Assembly: GCA_017561825.1 (NCBI GenBank)
Contig: JAFZBK010000002.1
Coordinates: 31,934 to 95,933 of the forward strand
Direction: 5' to 3'
Source of the DNA: Prevotella sp.
GTDB lineage: Bacteria; Bacteroidota; Bacteroidia; Bacteroidales; Bacteroidaceae
Length of the DNA: 64,000 bases
Position numbers and translations under genes: made by a program. Under the pieces are notes generated by a model. It made no database searches. It had not been told where the DNA came from and worked only from the letters and a program-made list of their open reading frames with translations. This document shows positions 15,211 through 24,345 of this stretch, piece by piece; positions within the stretch are counted from its first letter, which is position 1, and the number at the start of each line of letters is the position of its first letter.

Positions 15211-16647
15211 TTATGACAAGCGTTTTAACAGTTCAAGGAGCACCTGCCAGATGTCGTTGATGGTTGACAACTCAACGCGTTCGCTGGTGGAATGAGGCTC
15301 CACGATACGAGGACCGATACTGGCTATCTGAATGCCTGGATAATGCTGCACGAAGAAACCTGCCTCCAGCACAAAGTGCATGGCCACCATGCGGGGACGC
15401 CAGCCCAACACATCCTGGAAAGTGTTGCTGACCAGTTGCAGGAAGGGCGACTGCTGGTCTTCCTGCCAGGCAGGGGCCGACATGACAACTTCCGAACCGG
15501 CACCAGCGGCAACAAAGGTATTGGCAATTTCCTTACTGAGCGCCTCCATATCGTTATCAATGAAACTGCGTGTATGGGTGGATACGAAGATATGATTATC
15601 CGCTGTCGAGATTCGTCCTACATTATTTGATGTCTCCACCGTGCCGGGCATCACCTCACTCATCTTCACCACACCCTGCGGAATCTGTTCCAGACAATCA
15701 ATCAATGTCTTGATGGTTTTCTTGGGGATGACCGTTTCCTGCTTATCACACTTCTCAATGCGGCAGGTGATGTTAGGATCGCTCTTTCCATATTCCTCGC
15801 GCAGCCACTGATTGATGCTATCCACCTGCTTCTTCACGAACTCGGAAGTCTTGAGAGAAGTGCCTATGATCATCTCACCCTTCGAGGCGATCGATGCGTT
15901 GGCCTCACCGATATCGATAAGACTCACATCAATATCGTTCGTTTGACTGAAAGCTTTCAGCATAGTCCTTGCAGGAATCATCGCACTGCAACGTCCCTTG
16001 TTGATATCCACGCCAGAGTGACCACCCAGTCCGCCCTCAATACAGATGCGGTACCAGCACTCATCACCTCTCACCTCTCCTCTTATTACAGGGATGCGGT
16101 GGAACTGCAGACAGGCACCTGCTGCACCAGTGGTGATCGTGTCGTAGTCCTCTGAGTCGAGGTTGATGACCTTCCGTCCTTTCAGGAAATCCTTACCCAA
16201 CTGCGAGGCACCCGACATTCCGTCCTCTTCGTTAGTGGTGGTGATAACTTCAAGGGCGGGATGCACGATACTGTCGTCTTCGAGCACGGCCAGAGCCATC
16301 GAAAGTCCCATACCGTTATCAGCTCCCAACGATGTGCCGCGAGCCTTCATCCATCCGTTCTCCTCGTAAGCTTCAATGGGATCGTTCAACGGATCATTCA
16401 TTCCTACGCACACCATATCCATGTGGTTCAGCAGGACGATGGGCTCGGCCCCCTCATGTCCAGGACTGGCTGGCTTGCGTATCACCACACAGTTCTCTTT
16501 GTCGCGCTCGTACTCCAAATGGAGTCGCTCTGCAAACTGGCAAAGATAGTTAGCCACCCGCTCCTCGTGATGCGAAGGACGAGGAATCTGGTTCAGTTCT
16601 CGGAAGATGCTGAACACTCGTTCTGAAGAAATGATCTGGTCTGTCAT
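15211..16647 (-). CDS. pepD: Aminoacyl-histidine dipeptidase PepD (M20/M28 metallopeptidase)
   Basis: This cytoplasmic zinc dipeptidase cleaves Xaa-His dipeptides such as carnosine. At 478 residues it has the usual length. Metal ligands are seen in LLNHMDMV (H and D), GADNGMGLS, and TTNEEDGMSGA (catalytic Glu pair). GLGGHSGVDINKGR is the lid-domain histidine motif, and EPHSTSERVELSTI holds the last ligand. It opens the three-gene minus-strand operon. A TATTTTTG element on the minus strand (16681-16688) lies 34 bases upstream. Confidence 0.95.
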   Translation of the reverse strand: MTDQIISSERVFSIFRELNQIPRPSHHEERVANYLCQFAERLHLEYERDKENCVVIRKPASPGHEGAEPIVLLNHMDMVCVGMNDPLNDPIEAYEENGWMKARGTSLGADNGMGLSMALAVLEDDSIVHPALEVITTTNEEDGMSGASQLGKDFLKGRKVINLDSEDYDTITTGAAGACLQFHRIPVIRGEVRGDECWYRICIEGGLGGHSGVDINKGRCSAMIPARTMLKAFSQTNDIDVSLIDIGEANASIASKGEMIIGTSLKTSEFVKKQVDSINQWLREEYGKSDPNITCRIEKCDKQETVIPKKTIKTLIDCLEQIPQGVVKMSEVMPGTVETSNNVGRISTADNHIFVSTHTRSFIDNDMEALSKEIANTFVAAGAGSEVVMSAPAWQEDQQSPFLQLVSNTFQDVLGWRPRMVAMHFVLEAGFFVQHYPGIQIASIGPRIVEPHSTSERVELSTINDIWQVLLELLKRLS

Positions 16648-16718
16648 ATGCGTAATTACCTAAATTCAATTTACCAACGACAAAAATACACATTATATAT
16701 CAATAATCTGCCATTTGG

Positions 16719-16750
16719 TTGTTATTATTAAGTTTATTTTTGTATCTTCG
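16719..16750 (+). promoter_or_regulatory. Promoter of the DUF4252/ECF sigma operon
   Basis: TTG at 16719-16721 and TATCTTCG at 16743-16750 (one base off TAnnTTTG) are 21 bases apart. The leader before the DUF4252 start is about 110 bases. Confidence 0.45.
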
Positions 16751-16865
16751 CATCATAAAACATCCTTCGCGTTGTAACAAACAGAAAAGAAACCTCGTTT
16801 GTACAGATAGAAGGGTTATCGATGACACTCTAACACTACAATGTAAAACTTTAAAACGAACAAAG

Positions 16866-17414
16866 ATGAAGAGAATGGAAATGATCAGTCCTTTGAGGAC
16901 CATGAAGAAGGTGGTTTTGTGTGCCATGTTGATGATGGTGTGTGCCAATGCTTCGGCACAAAACAAGGAATTTGAGAAGCTGGCCAAGATCGATGGCGTG
17001 GAGTATGAACATCTCAACAAAGAGATGATCCGTGAAGCTGTTCAGAAGAAGACGGAACAACTTGATCAAGTAGGTGGAATAACCTTCGACAAGGTAGAGA
17101 TAAGAAATAATATTGCGAGCATACTCGATATGGATGACCTGATGGTCTTTTCCTGCAAAGAGGAGAAAGCTGTTGAGGAGTTGAAGAAGTCGGTTCAGGG
17201 AATAGTGAAAGGTGACGGATGGGAATCAATCCTTGACATCAATGCCGAGGATGGTCAGATGGTGAAGATCTATCAGAACACGAACGACGGCAAGAAGACC
17301 AGTGTGATCTTCGGATCCAGTAAAGATGATACGCAGCTGATGGTGATTGAAGGATCGCTCGGCATCTTACAAATGATGCAGCAGCTTCAGGGAATCATAG
17401 AAGGCATGAAATAG
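16866..17414 (+). CDS. DUF4252 exported protein, first copy
   Basis: The 182-residue product has a signal peptide whose core is MKKVVLCAMLMMVCANASAQ. Translation may start at the ATG at 16866 or at 16902; both are in frame. The mature part begins KEFEKLAKIDGVEYEHLNKEMIREA and continues with VFSCKEEKAVEELKKSVQGIVK and VKIYQNTNDGKKTSVIFG, the DUF4252 layout found in Bacteroidetes. Function unknown; periplasmic or surface location is expected. It leads an operon with an ECF sigma factor. Confidence 0.85.
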   Translation: MKRMEMISPLRTMKKVVLCAMLMMVCANASAQNKEFEKLAKIDGVEYEHLNKEMIREAVQKKTEQLDQVGGITFDKVEIRNNIASILDMDDLMVFSCKEEKAVEELKKSVQGIVKGDGWESILDINAEDGQMVKIYQNTNDGKKTSVIFGSSKDDTQLMVIEGSLGILQMMQQLQGIIEGMK

Positions 17415-17434
17415 ACCGATAAGGAGTAATCCTC

Positions 17435-17947
17435 ATGGATGCACGGGAGTTCAAGCAACGGTTCATGCCTTACCACAGACTGCTCTATCGGGTGGCCTAC
17501 CGTATGACAGAGAACGCGCAGGATGCCGAAGACCTTCTTCAGGATACCTACTTGAAGCTGTGGCAGAAGCGCGATGATCTGAAAGAGGAGGCAATGAATG
17601 AGGCTTATCTCGTGACCATGATGCGAAACCTGTTCCGCGACCAGCGACGACTGAAGCATATCGATACCTCCATGGAACTGGAGAAGGTGACAGAACCGCC
17701 GGATGAACGGAGTCTCGACCGTCAGATCGATTCCCACGACGAGGCATCAAAGATGGAAGGACTCATCCAGCAACTTCCAGAAAGAGACGGGAAGATCATC
17801 CGGATGCACCTGATGGAAGAACGCTCGTATGAAGAGATAGAACAAGATACAGGTCTCTCACAGGGAAATATCCGCATCATCGTGATGCGAACGAAAAAGA
17901 AACTCAAAGAACAATTTATACATCTCACGAAGACATGGACGAACTGA
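17435..17947 (+). CDS. ECF-type RNA polymerase sigma factor
   Basis: The 170 residues contain region 2 (YHRLLYRVAYRMTENAQDAEDLLQDTYLKLWQKRDDL) and region 4 with a helix-turn-helix (LPERDGKIIRMHLMEERSYEEIEQDTGLSQGNIRIIVMRTKKKLKEQ). The linker and the YLVTMMRNLFRDQRR helix are typical of Bacteroidetes ECF factors. The factor likely directs transcription of its own operon and possibly others. It lies 20 bases after the first DUF4252 gene and overlaps its partner by 13 bases. Confidence 0.93.
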   Translation: MDAREFKQRFMPYHRLLYRVAYRMTENAQDAEDLLQDTYLKLWQKRDDLKEEAMNEAYLVTMMRNLFRDQRRLKHIDTSMELEKVTEPPDERSLDRQIDSHDEASKMEGLIQQLPERDGKIIRMHLMEERSYEEIEQDTGLSQGNIRIIVMRTKKKLKEQFIHLTKTWTN

Positions 17948-18327
17948 ATATGAAAGAATTAGAGCGAATACCTATTCCAGAAGGACTGGAGGAACGACTC
18001 TCAAAGAAGATCGATGAATGGGAAAGGGAGGAGAAGCAAACCGCCCGTCATATACGATTGCCGAGAGTACTACGCTATACGGCCATCGCTGCCACCTTTG
18101 CCCTGATTGCGGGTGTGGGATTCCACTGGTATAATCATGATCAATACGTGAACCGTGCAGAACAGGATACCTATCAGGATCCCGTATTGGCACAGCAGGA
18201 GGCTGAACGGGCACTCAATCTGTTGGCTCTCAACCTGAACAAGGGAATGCAACAGCTGGAGAAGGCCAAGGCCCTGAGTGACAAGACGGAACATACATTA
18301 AACGCACAATTAAAAGCATTGAAATAA
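17935..18327 (+). CDS. Single-pass membrane protein, probable anti-sigma factor
   Basis: The 130 residues have a charged cytoplasmic N-terminus (about 1-45), one membrane helix (YTAIAATFALIAGVGFHW, about 48-65) and a short outer part ending in a coiled-coil-like helix. The gene overlaps the ECF gene by 13 bases, the usual arrangement for sigma/anti-sigma pairs. It has no recognisable zinc-type anti-sigma motif, so the call rests on context and topology. Confidence 0.65.
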   Translation: MDELNMKELERIPIPEGLEERLSKKIDEWEREEKQTARHIRLPRVLRYTAIAATFALIAGVGFHWYNHDQYVNRAEQDTYQDPVLAQQEAERALNLLALNLNKGMQQLEKAKALSDKTEHTLNAQLKALK

Positions 18328-18328
18328 C

Positions 18329-18820
18329 ATGAAAAAGATAATGATTAAAACCATCCTCTGTGCAGTGATGGCACTCACTACGCTCAATGCCCATGCACAG
18401 GTAAAGGCATTCGAGAAATACTCTGACATGAACGGCATCACCTATGTGTACATCTCCAAAGCCATGCTTTCGGCGATATCCGGTCGTCTGAATAAAATGC
18501 CTTCCATGCCCAATGTGGACGCACAAGTACTGGTCAATAAGCTGTCAGCCATTCAACTCATCCATGCAGAGAAGAAACTGCTGACAAAGAACGACATGTG
18601 TGCGAAACTGAGAAGTGATGTGCAGGGCATTGTGAAAAAAGACAAGTATGAGTTGCTGATGCAGGTCAAAGAAGACGGCAACAAGGCTGATATCTACCAG
18701 AACATCGGTCCGCAGCAATCAGCCGTTGTCATGCTGGTCGAAGAGAAAGACGGGGTGACAGCTGTTGTATTCTCCGGTAAGTTCACCACAGAGGATGTGA
18801 TGAAGATGGTTAAGAAATAA
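18329..18820 (+). CDS. DUF4252 exported protein, second copy
   Basis: The 163-residue protein has a clear signal peptide (MKKIMIKTILCAVMALTTLNAHAQ) and a mature DUF4252 domain: VKAFEKYSDMNGITYVYISKAML, a central helix ending LRSDVQGIVKKDKYELLMQ, and DIYQNIGPQQSAVVMLV. It follows the probable anti-sigma gene by 1 base. The two DUF4252 proteins are clearly related but diverged, so they are an old duplication and possible target or signal proteins of the ECF system. Confidence 0.85.
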   Translation: MKKIMIKTILCAVMALTTLNAHAQVKAFEKYSDMNGITYVYISKAMLSAISGRLNKMPSMPNVDAQVLVNKLSAIQLIHAEKKLLTKNDMCAKLRSDVQGIVKKDKYELLMQVKEDGNKADIYQNIGPQQSAVVMLVEEKDGVTAVVFSGKFTTEDVMKMVKK

Positions 18821-18831
18821 ATATGCACACC

Positions 18832-19587
18832 ATGAATAAAATCGTATTGATAACAGGAGCCACAAGTGGCATCGGTCTGGCCTGTGCCAGGAAGTTCGCA
18901 GAGAACGGTGACAAACTGATTCTCACAGGTAGAAACGAGCAGTTCCTGACGGATCTCCGTCAGGAGCTAACTGCAAAAGGAACGGAGGTGCAGATACTGG
19001 TGTTTGATGTGCGCGACCGTGAGAAGGCCAAGCAGTGCCTGGATGAATTACCAGCAGAATGGCAGGATATTGATGTGCTGGTGAACAATGCAGGACTTGC
19101 CCTGGGCTTGGAGCCCGAGTATGAGGGCAGCTTCGACGATTGGGACACGATGATCGACACGAACATCAAAGGACTGCTCACCATCACCCGGCTTATCGTG
19201 CCGAAGATGGTGGAACGCAACAGCGGTCATATCATCAATATCGGTTCCGTTGCCGGCGATGCCGCCTATGCAGGAGGGAACGTGTATTGTGCCACCAAGG
19301 CTGCCGTGAAGGCACTGAGCGACGGTCTTCGCATCGATGTGGCTCCCACAGCTGTACGAGTAACGAACCTAAAGCCTGGTCTGGTAGAGACGAACTTCAG
19401 CAACACCCGCTTCCATGGTGACAACGATCGTGCCGCCACGGTATATAAAGGTATCAAGCCACTGACAGGTGATGACATTGCCGATGTGGCTGTCTATGCT
19501 GCCAATGCCCCTGCCCACGTACAGATTGCCGAGGTGCTCATCCTGGCCACCCACCAAGCCAGCGGCAGCGTGATCGTCAGAAAATAA
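18832..19587 (+). CDS. Short-chain dehydrogenase/reductase (YdfG-like)
   Basis: The classical SDR fold is clear: TGATSGIGLACA for NAD(P) binding, LTGRNEQFL favouring NADP (Arg after the second strand), LVNNAGLALGLEP, the catalytic Ser in INIGSVAGDAAYAGGNVYCATKAA with YxxxK (YCATK), and KPGLVETNFSNTRFHGD. The pattern is that of YdfG-type 3-hydroxy acid/serine dehydrogenases. Translation may begin at 18823 (MHTMNK) or 18832; the second is preferred. It may be co-transcribed with the upstream sigma operon. Confidence 0.9.
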   Translation: MNKIVLITGATSGIGLACARKFAENGDKLILTGRNEQFLTDLRQELTAKGTEVQILVFDVRDREKAKQCLDELPAEWQDIDVLVNNAGLALGLEPEYEGSFDDWDTMIDTNIKGLLTITRLIVPKMVERNSGHIINIGSVAGDAAYAGGNVYCATKAAVKALSDGLRIDVAPTAVRVTNLKPGLVETNFSNTRFHGDNDRAATVYKGIKPLTGDDIADVAVYAANAPAHVQIAEVLILATHQASGSVIVRK

Positions 19588-19644
19588 TTAGCGGTATTCG
19601 TGCAATTTTTCATGACAAATGACCGATAATTGAGGAATTATTGT

Positions 19645-19652
19645 TAATTTTG
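19645..19652 (+). promoter_or_regulatory. -7 promoter element of the GH51 gene
   Basis: TAATTTTG fits TAnnTTTG and lies 22 bases upstream of the ATG at 19675. No -33 TTG at the standard distance was placed. Confidence 0.5.
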
Positions 19653-19674
19653 CGCAAACTAATTTATTAGAGAC

Positions 19675-21861
19675 ATGAAAAAGAGCATTTGGGTAACCGC
19701 AGCGTTACTGACCACTGTGCTGATGCAAGGCTGGGCACAGACAGCACATCGTCAACTGAGTATCAACACGAAGGACTTGGGCATCGAGATCAGTCCTACC
19801 CTCAGCGGTATCTTCTTTGAAGACATCAACCAGTCGTTAGACGGTGGTATCTGTGCACAGATGATCCAGAACAACTCATTCCAGGCATACAACGTACCTG
19901 ACGGTCCTGCCAACGAGTTCTCACAGAGCGACACCATCTTCTTCGGATGGACGGTAGTGAGCAAGGACGGTGCTGTTGGTCAGGCTCATGCCGTGAGCGA
20001 TCATCCGCTGGTGAAGTCGTTGCCGCGCAGATACAACTACGACCCGAATGATAAATACGATGATGAGCAGCGTTATGTGCAGTATTGCGTGCGCTTTGAT
20101 ATCCAGCAGGCAGGTGGTGGCTATGGTATCGCTGCCAACGGCTACGGCATCGTTCCCACTTCTCGCGACCGCAATGCCATCTATTCCAACAACACCCAGC
20201 GTCCCTCGTTGGCTGTGGAGGCAGGCGTGAAATACGACCTCGGTCTTTACCTCCAAGGACAGCAATATAAAGGTAAGATACGCATCTGGCTTGAGGATCT
20301 CAACGGGAATATCAACTCCAACATCATCAAGATTTCCAAATTGAAGAATGACTGGAAGAAATATCGCGGTAGTCTGAAGGCCCTGCGCACAATAGACAGT
20401 CGTTTGGTGATCACAGGTGACAAGGAAGGAACGTTCTTCCTCGATTTCGTTACCTTATTGCCCGAAGCATCCCATCTGTGGAAAGGCGGCAAATACGGTC
20501 CGTTCAGAAAGGATTTGATGGAGGCACTCGCCAATCTGCATCCCAAATTCATGCGTTTCCCTGGTGGCTGCGCCTCAGAGGGTCCTAACTACTTCGGACA
20601 AGTATTCTGGAAGAACTCCATTGGTAATCCTGAGGAGCGCCTCGGCTTCCGTAACCATTGGGGCTACTGGACCTCCCAGTATGTAGGTTTCTATGAGTAC
20701 TTCCTTATGGCAGAGTCATTAGGAGCCAGTCCGCTACCGGTGCTTAACAACGGTGTCACCTGTCAGTTCGTTGGTCATTCGTATATCGCCCCGCTGGAAA
20801 CAGAGACTGACCGTCAGCGCTTCCACGACATCTTCGTGAATGATGCCCTCGACCTCATCGAGTTCTGCAACGGTCCTGTTACCTCCACATGGGGAAAGCT
20901 GCGTGCCCAGATGGGACATCCCGCCCCGTTCAACCTGAAATACCTCGGTATTGGTAACGAGAACCAGGGCAAGGAATTCTGGGAGCGATTCGATATCATC
21001 TACAAGGCCGTCAAGGAGAAGTATCCCAACATCATCATCGTCTCTACAGCCGGAGCCCGCGATGCTGGTCGTGAGTTCGACAACAACTATGCCGAGATTG
21101 ATGCCAAATACCCTGACACCTACGTGGATGAGCATTATTATAAAGGTGATGATTGGTTCTTCAGTCAGGGTAACCGCTATGCACCAGGAGCCAAGCGCGG
21201 CAAGGAAGGAAACACCTACGACCGTAGTAAGCCTACCCGTGTATTCGTAGGCGAGTTCGCCAACAACAATACCAACAACGCCTATCAGAGCACCCTTGCT
21301 GAGGCAGCCTACTGGCTGAGTTTGGAACGCAACTCCGACATGGTGGTGATGGCCGCCTATGCCCCGCTGTTCTGCAAGAAAGGCTACAACAAATGGAACT
21401 CCAACCTCATCTGGTTCGATAACCGCGGTTTATGGCGTACCACCAACTACTACTACCAGAAGCTCTTCTCGTTAGGCGGTAACCGCGCACTGAAGTATGA
21501 GGATGTGAAGCAAGGCAACGAGGTAGATGGAAAGGTCTATACCTCCCCCACCATCGATACGCAATCGGGAACCATCTTCCTGAAGTTTGTCAATGCGGAG
21601 GCAATGGACAAGAAGATCAGTGTTAGTCTTGATAATGCTGATGTCTATGCGGCATATATGTATTACATCACCTCGCACGACACCAAGGTAAAAAACCAGG
21701 GTGACCAGAATTATTACTCCAGTCACCCTGATGTTGATAATACATTTAACTATAACGAGGCCATCACTCCCCAGAAACAATCCCTCGGCACCGTTAAAGG
21801 CTCCTTTGAGTTCGTGATGCCCGAGAATGCGGTGGGTGTGTTACGACTGCAGAAGAAATAA
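19675..21861 (+). CDS. Alpha-L-arabinofuranosidase, glycoside hydrolase family 51
   Basis: The 728-residue enzyme has a signal peptide ending near GWAQ and thus acts in the periplasm or on the surface, removing arabinofuranose side chains from plant polysaccharides such as arabinoxylan or arabinan. Family landmarks are [45 protein letters not shown] with acid/base E429, and VFVGEFANN with the likely nucleophile E527. The C-terminal beta domain follows. No transporter or SusC/SusD pair lies nearby, so it is a stand-alone enzyme rather than part of a utilisation locus. Confidence 0.93.
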   Translation: MKKSIWVTAALLTTVLMQGWAQTAHRQLSINTKDLGIEISPTLSGIFFEDINQSLDGGICAQMIQNNSFQAYNVPDGPANEFSQSDTIFFGWTVVSKDGAVGQAHAVSDHPLVKSLPRRYNYDPNDKYDDEQRYVQYCVRFDIQQAGGGYGIAANGYGIVPTSRDRNAIYSNNTQRPSLAVEAGVKYDLGLYLQGQQYKGKIRIWLEDLNGNINSNIIKISKLKNDWKKYRGSLKALRTIDSRLVITGDKEGTFFLDFVTLLPEASHLWKGGKYGPFRKDLMEALANLHPKFMRFPGGCASEGPNYFGQVFWKNSIGNPEERLGFRNHWGYWTSQYVGFYEYFLMAESLGASPLPVLNNGVTCQFVGHSYIAPLETETDRQRFHDIFVNDALDLIEFCNGPVTSTWGKLRAQMGHPAPFNLKYLGIGNENQGKEFWERFDIIYKAVKEKYPNIIIVSTAGARDAGREFDNNYAEIDAKYPDTYVDEHYYKGDDWFFSQGNRYAPGAKRGKEGNTYDRSKPTRVFVGEFANNNTNNAYQSTLAEAAYWLSLERNSDMVVMAAYAPLFCKKGYNKWNSNLIWFDNRGLWRTTNYYYQKLFSLGGNRALKYEDVKQGNEVDGKVYTSPTIDTQSGTIFLKFVNAEAMDKKISVSLDNADVYAAYMYYITSHDTKVKNQGDQNYYSSHPDVDNTFNYNEAITPQKQSLGTVKGSFEFVMPENAVGVLRLQKK

Positions 21862-21953
21862 GTTTGGTATGGTTGTTTAGTCATCATGCAACTTTTTGTG
21901 ATTCTTTTTCGTCTATATGGGAAAAGACAATTATTCACTATAAACGAGAGATT

Positions 21954-22271
21954 ATGATACTATCAACAACCCCACAGATTGAAGGTCGCCCAATCCGCGA
22001 GTACAAGGGCGTAGTTACAGGTGAAACCATTATTGGTGCAAACGTTATCAAGGACTTCTTCGCAGGCATCCGCGATTTCGTTGGTGGCCGTTCAGGCAGT
22101 TACGAACAAGTGTTGCGCGAAGCCAAGGAAACCTCGATGAGGGAGATGATGCAACGTGCTCAGGCTATGGGTGCCAATGCCGTGGTAGGCATAGACATTG
22201 ACTACGAGACCATTGGTTCCAACGGTTCCATGTTGATGGTTGCCACCAGCGGAACAGCAGTAGTGATATAA
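21954..22271 (+). CDS. YbjQ/UPF0145 family protein
   Basis: The 105-residue protein matches the YbjQ family: [48 protein letters not shown], then [25 protein letters not shown] and a C-terminal strand. The family forms small oligomers and is annotated as heavy-metal-binding by similarity only. The ATG at 21954 is chosen because the family always begins close to STTP; earlier in-frame residues are not conserved. Confidence 0.9.
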   Translation: MILSTTPQIEGRPIREYKGVVTGETIIGANVIKDFFAGIRDFVGGRSGSYEQVLREAKETSMREMMQRAQAMGANAVVGIDIDYETIGSNGSMLMVATSGTAVVI

Positions 22272-22274
22272 TTA

Positions 22275-22462
22275 AGAGGTGAGAAGTGAGAGGTGAGAGG
22301 TGAGAAATTAGAAGTTAGAAGTTAGAAGTTAGAAGCAAGAAACAAGAAGCAAGAAGCAAGAGATATGTAACATGATATAAGTGACTTTATCCAATACCTA
22401 TATTATAGAACTATTCTCTCACCTCTTGCTTCTTGCTTCTAACTTCTAATTTCTCACCTCTA
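22275..22462. repeat. Inverted pair of 7-base tandem repeat arrays between convergent genes
   Basis: The left arm (22275-22362) is made of 7-base units such as GAGGTGA, GAAGTTA and GAAGCAA. The right arm (22414-22462) carries the complements of the same three unit types in matching order. The arms can pair into a long hairpin around a 51-base A+T-rich loop. The right arm reaches the CotH stop codon. It may end transcription in both directions. Confidence 0.85.
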
Positions 22463-24175
22463 AAAGGGGAACCCAGGGAACGACATTTTCCGTTCCACCA
22501 GTTCCTGTATTCGAGGTTGCCAGTCACGGTCAAACCGCTCAATATTCTTATCCAGGAAGGCAAGTCGGTCGGATAGCCACTGCTTCAAGATCTTGATCTC
22601 CTCATCATAGCTGCTTACCCTATAGGCGGCAAACATACCAATGGCATCAAACTGGAAGCCGCCATTCCCCTGCTGGAATCCACCCATAGGAAAACCGCCC
22701 ATGGGGAAGCCACCTTGTGGGAACTCTCCACCTTGCGGAAATCCGCCCTGTGGGAAGCCAAAACCTCCTTGCGGGAATCCTCCTTGTGGGAATCCTCCAC
22801 CAGGGAATCCACCCTGTGGGAAACCAAATCCTCCTTGCGGGAAACCACCTCGTGGCTGTTGATGGCGCATCTGCTCAAACTGCTTCTGCATCTGCTCCAT
22901 CTGTTCCTGTTGTGCTTTCAGTTGTTGTTTCCGTTCCTCGCTTACCAGCAGTTCAGGGAAGGTCTGGAAATGATGATCAACAGCCTTAGCCAGAAGATGT
23001 GCCTGGTTGTCGATGTATTGGAAGAGTCGTTTGTTGCTCAGCACATCCTTCCTCAGTTGGAAGTACCTTTGTTTCACGGCCTTCCTGAAATTCGGATCCT
23101 GCAGGAGTCGTTGCCAGAAGGCAGGTGTAGGATTGGTGTTTCCACCCTCGAAGCACCATGCTTCGATGTTATTCGCATTACAGAAGTTACAGTTGCCGTA
23201 AGCCAGGTTATAGTCCCATACAGGACCTGCACACAACTTCCCTCCTGTGCCGTCTTCATGCTGTTTCTCCTTGTAGAAGTAAGCACTGCGCTTATAGCCG
23301 TCAGCATTCAGACTCAGTTCCGTATGGATGAAATAATCCACGAACGAGGGCACATCGATATAGCGGGCATATCCTTTCTTGGGATCAGCGAAGTAGTCAG
23401 ACTGTATCACTTGCTCCACTGTATCCACATAACTCTTGATATACGCCAGCTGTTCAGGTTGCAGTTTATCCTTCTTCGGATAGATGCACGACCAAGTAAT
23501 CTGACTGTTCATGATGCCGTCGCCAATGCCTGGAACCTTCGACACGAAGGTCACATCATCCTCATCATAAGCATCGATGCGGAGCAGATAACCACCCGTC
23601 ACCTCTCGCCCACTCACATCCGTCTTCTTCATCTTACTGAGCGGAACACGTTCCTCACCACGTTTAATCGCCTCTGCAAGGATATAGATGCCACGGTATT
23701 CGCCATCCATCATCAGTTCGCACATCACGGTTCGAGGTCCCCAATGTCCCATATCACGCCACAGCTGGAACGCCAGCGGGTCGCGCATCATCGAAATATC
23801 ATTATAGGGAGCCAGTAATACCCATTTGCTATGAGCGGGCAGTCCTAACAGACTCACCACGCTGTCCTTACCGTTTTCATTTCGGGTCTCGAATGTATAT
23901 TTCTTCTGATTGAAACTCAGCGAACTATTGCCACGCAGCTTGATGCCAATAGCACCTTCAAAACCAGCGGTCTTCATCATCGCCCCCACCTTCTCCCTGG
24001 CATTCAGCGTTGTCTGTGTAGTAATGCTGATAAGCGGCAGCGATTCATCAGATGGAGCACTCATCTCTGGAATCGTTGCTGTATGCGCAGTAAGCTCGTC
24101 GGTCATGTCGGGAGTAAGTTCGTTATCAGACGACAAAAGGAGCGACAATATAGCAATAATAAGTACAGTTTTCAT
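22460..24175 (-). CDS. CotH kinase family protein with a GGFPQG repeat insert
   Basis: The 571 residues begin with a hydrophobic leader (MKTVLIIAILSLLLSS) for export. The CotH core includes IKLRGNSSLSFNQKKYTFE, the segment SMMRDPLAFQLWRDMGHWGPRT, GEYRGIYILAEAIKRGEERV, and GPVWDYNLAYGN, which holds the metal-binding Asp of the atypical kinase. After a Q/M-rich coiled-coil stretch (about 415-440), residues 441-507 are about ten GGFPQG/GGFGFPQ/GGFPMG units. A helical C-terminus follows. CotH proteins phosphorylate spore coat proteins in Bacillus; the target here is unknown. It is divergent from the VTC gene. Confidence 0.88.
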   Translation of the reverse strand: MKTVLIIAILSLLLSSDNELTPDMTDELTAHTATIPEMSAPSDESLPLISITTQTTLNAREKVGAMMKTAGFEGAIGIKLRGNSSLSFNQKKYTFETRNENGKDSVVSLLGLPAHSKWVLLAPYNDISMMRDPLAFQLWRDMGHWGPRTVMCELMMDGEYRGIYILAEAIKRGEERVPLSKMKKTDVSGREVTGGYLLRIDAYDEDDVTFVSKVPGIGDGIMNSQITWSCIYPKKDKLQPEQLAYIKSYVDTVEQVIQSDYFADPKKGYARYIDVPSFVDYFIHTELSLNADGYKRSAYFYKEKQHEDGTGGKLCAGPVWDYNLAYGNCNFCNANNIEAWCFEGGNTNPTPAFWQRLLQDPNFRKAVKQRYFQLRKDVLSNKRLFQYIDNQAHLLAKAVDHHFQTFPELLVSEERKQQLKAQQEQMEQMQKQFEQMRHQQPRGGFPQGGFGFPQGGFPGGGFPQGGFPQGGFGFPQGGFPQGGEFPQGGFPMGGFPMGGFQQGNGGFQFDAIGMFAAYRVSSYDEEIKILKQWLSDRLAFLDKNIERFDRDWQPRIQELVERKMSFPGFPF

Positions 24176-24207
24176 GAAAGAATATACATTCTTTGATTAT
24201 CCGGATG

Positions 24208-24237
24208 CAAAAGTACAAACAATTTGCCGATTTGCAA
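24208..24237 (-). promoter_or_regulatory. Promoter of the CotH gene
   Basis: On the minus strand TTG (24235-24237) and TACTTTTG (24208-24215) are spaced by 19 bases, and the CotH start is 33 bases downstream. Confidence 0.7.
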
Positions 24238-24287
24238 CTATTTTTGCAGAAAAAATAGCATAAATTGTAAAAAAACACTTGTTTGAG

Positions 24288-24318
24288 TTGCGTTTCTCGA
24301 ATAAATGTACTAACTTCG
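24288..24318 (+). promoter_or_regulatory. Promoter of the VTC/DUF4956/DUF2490 operon
   Basis: TTG (24288-24290) and TAACTTCG (24311-24318, one base off consensus) are 20 bases apart. The VTC start is 28 bases downstream. Confidence 0.55.
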
Positions 24319-24345
24319 CACCGTTTTACTAACAACCCAAATCGA

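Noticed and set aside
19675-21861. Polysaccharide utilisation locus around the GH51 enzyme
   Set aside because: No SusC, SusD or dedicated regulator lies next to the gene.
22275-22362. Possible CRISPR array in the GAAGTTA/GAAGCAA repeats
   Set aside because: Units are 7 bases with no unique spacers, and no cas gene lies nearby.
22715-23818. Open frame of 367 codons antisense to the CotH gene
   Set aside because: It contains the CotH repeats read backward and no plausible start region; CotH is supported by clear motifs and promoter.
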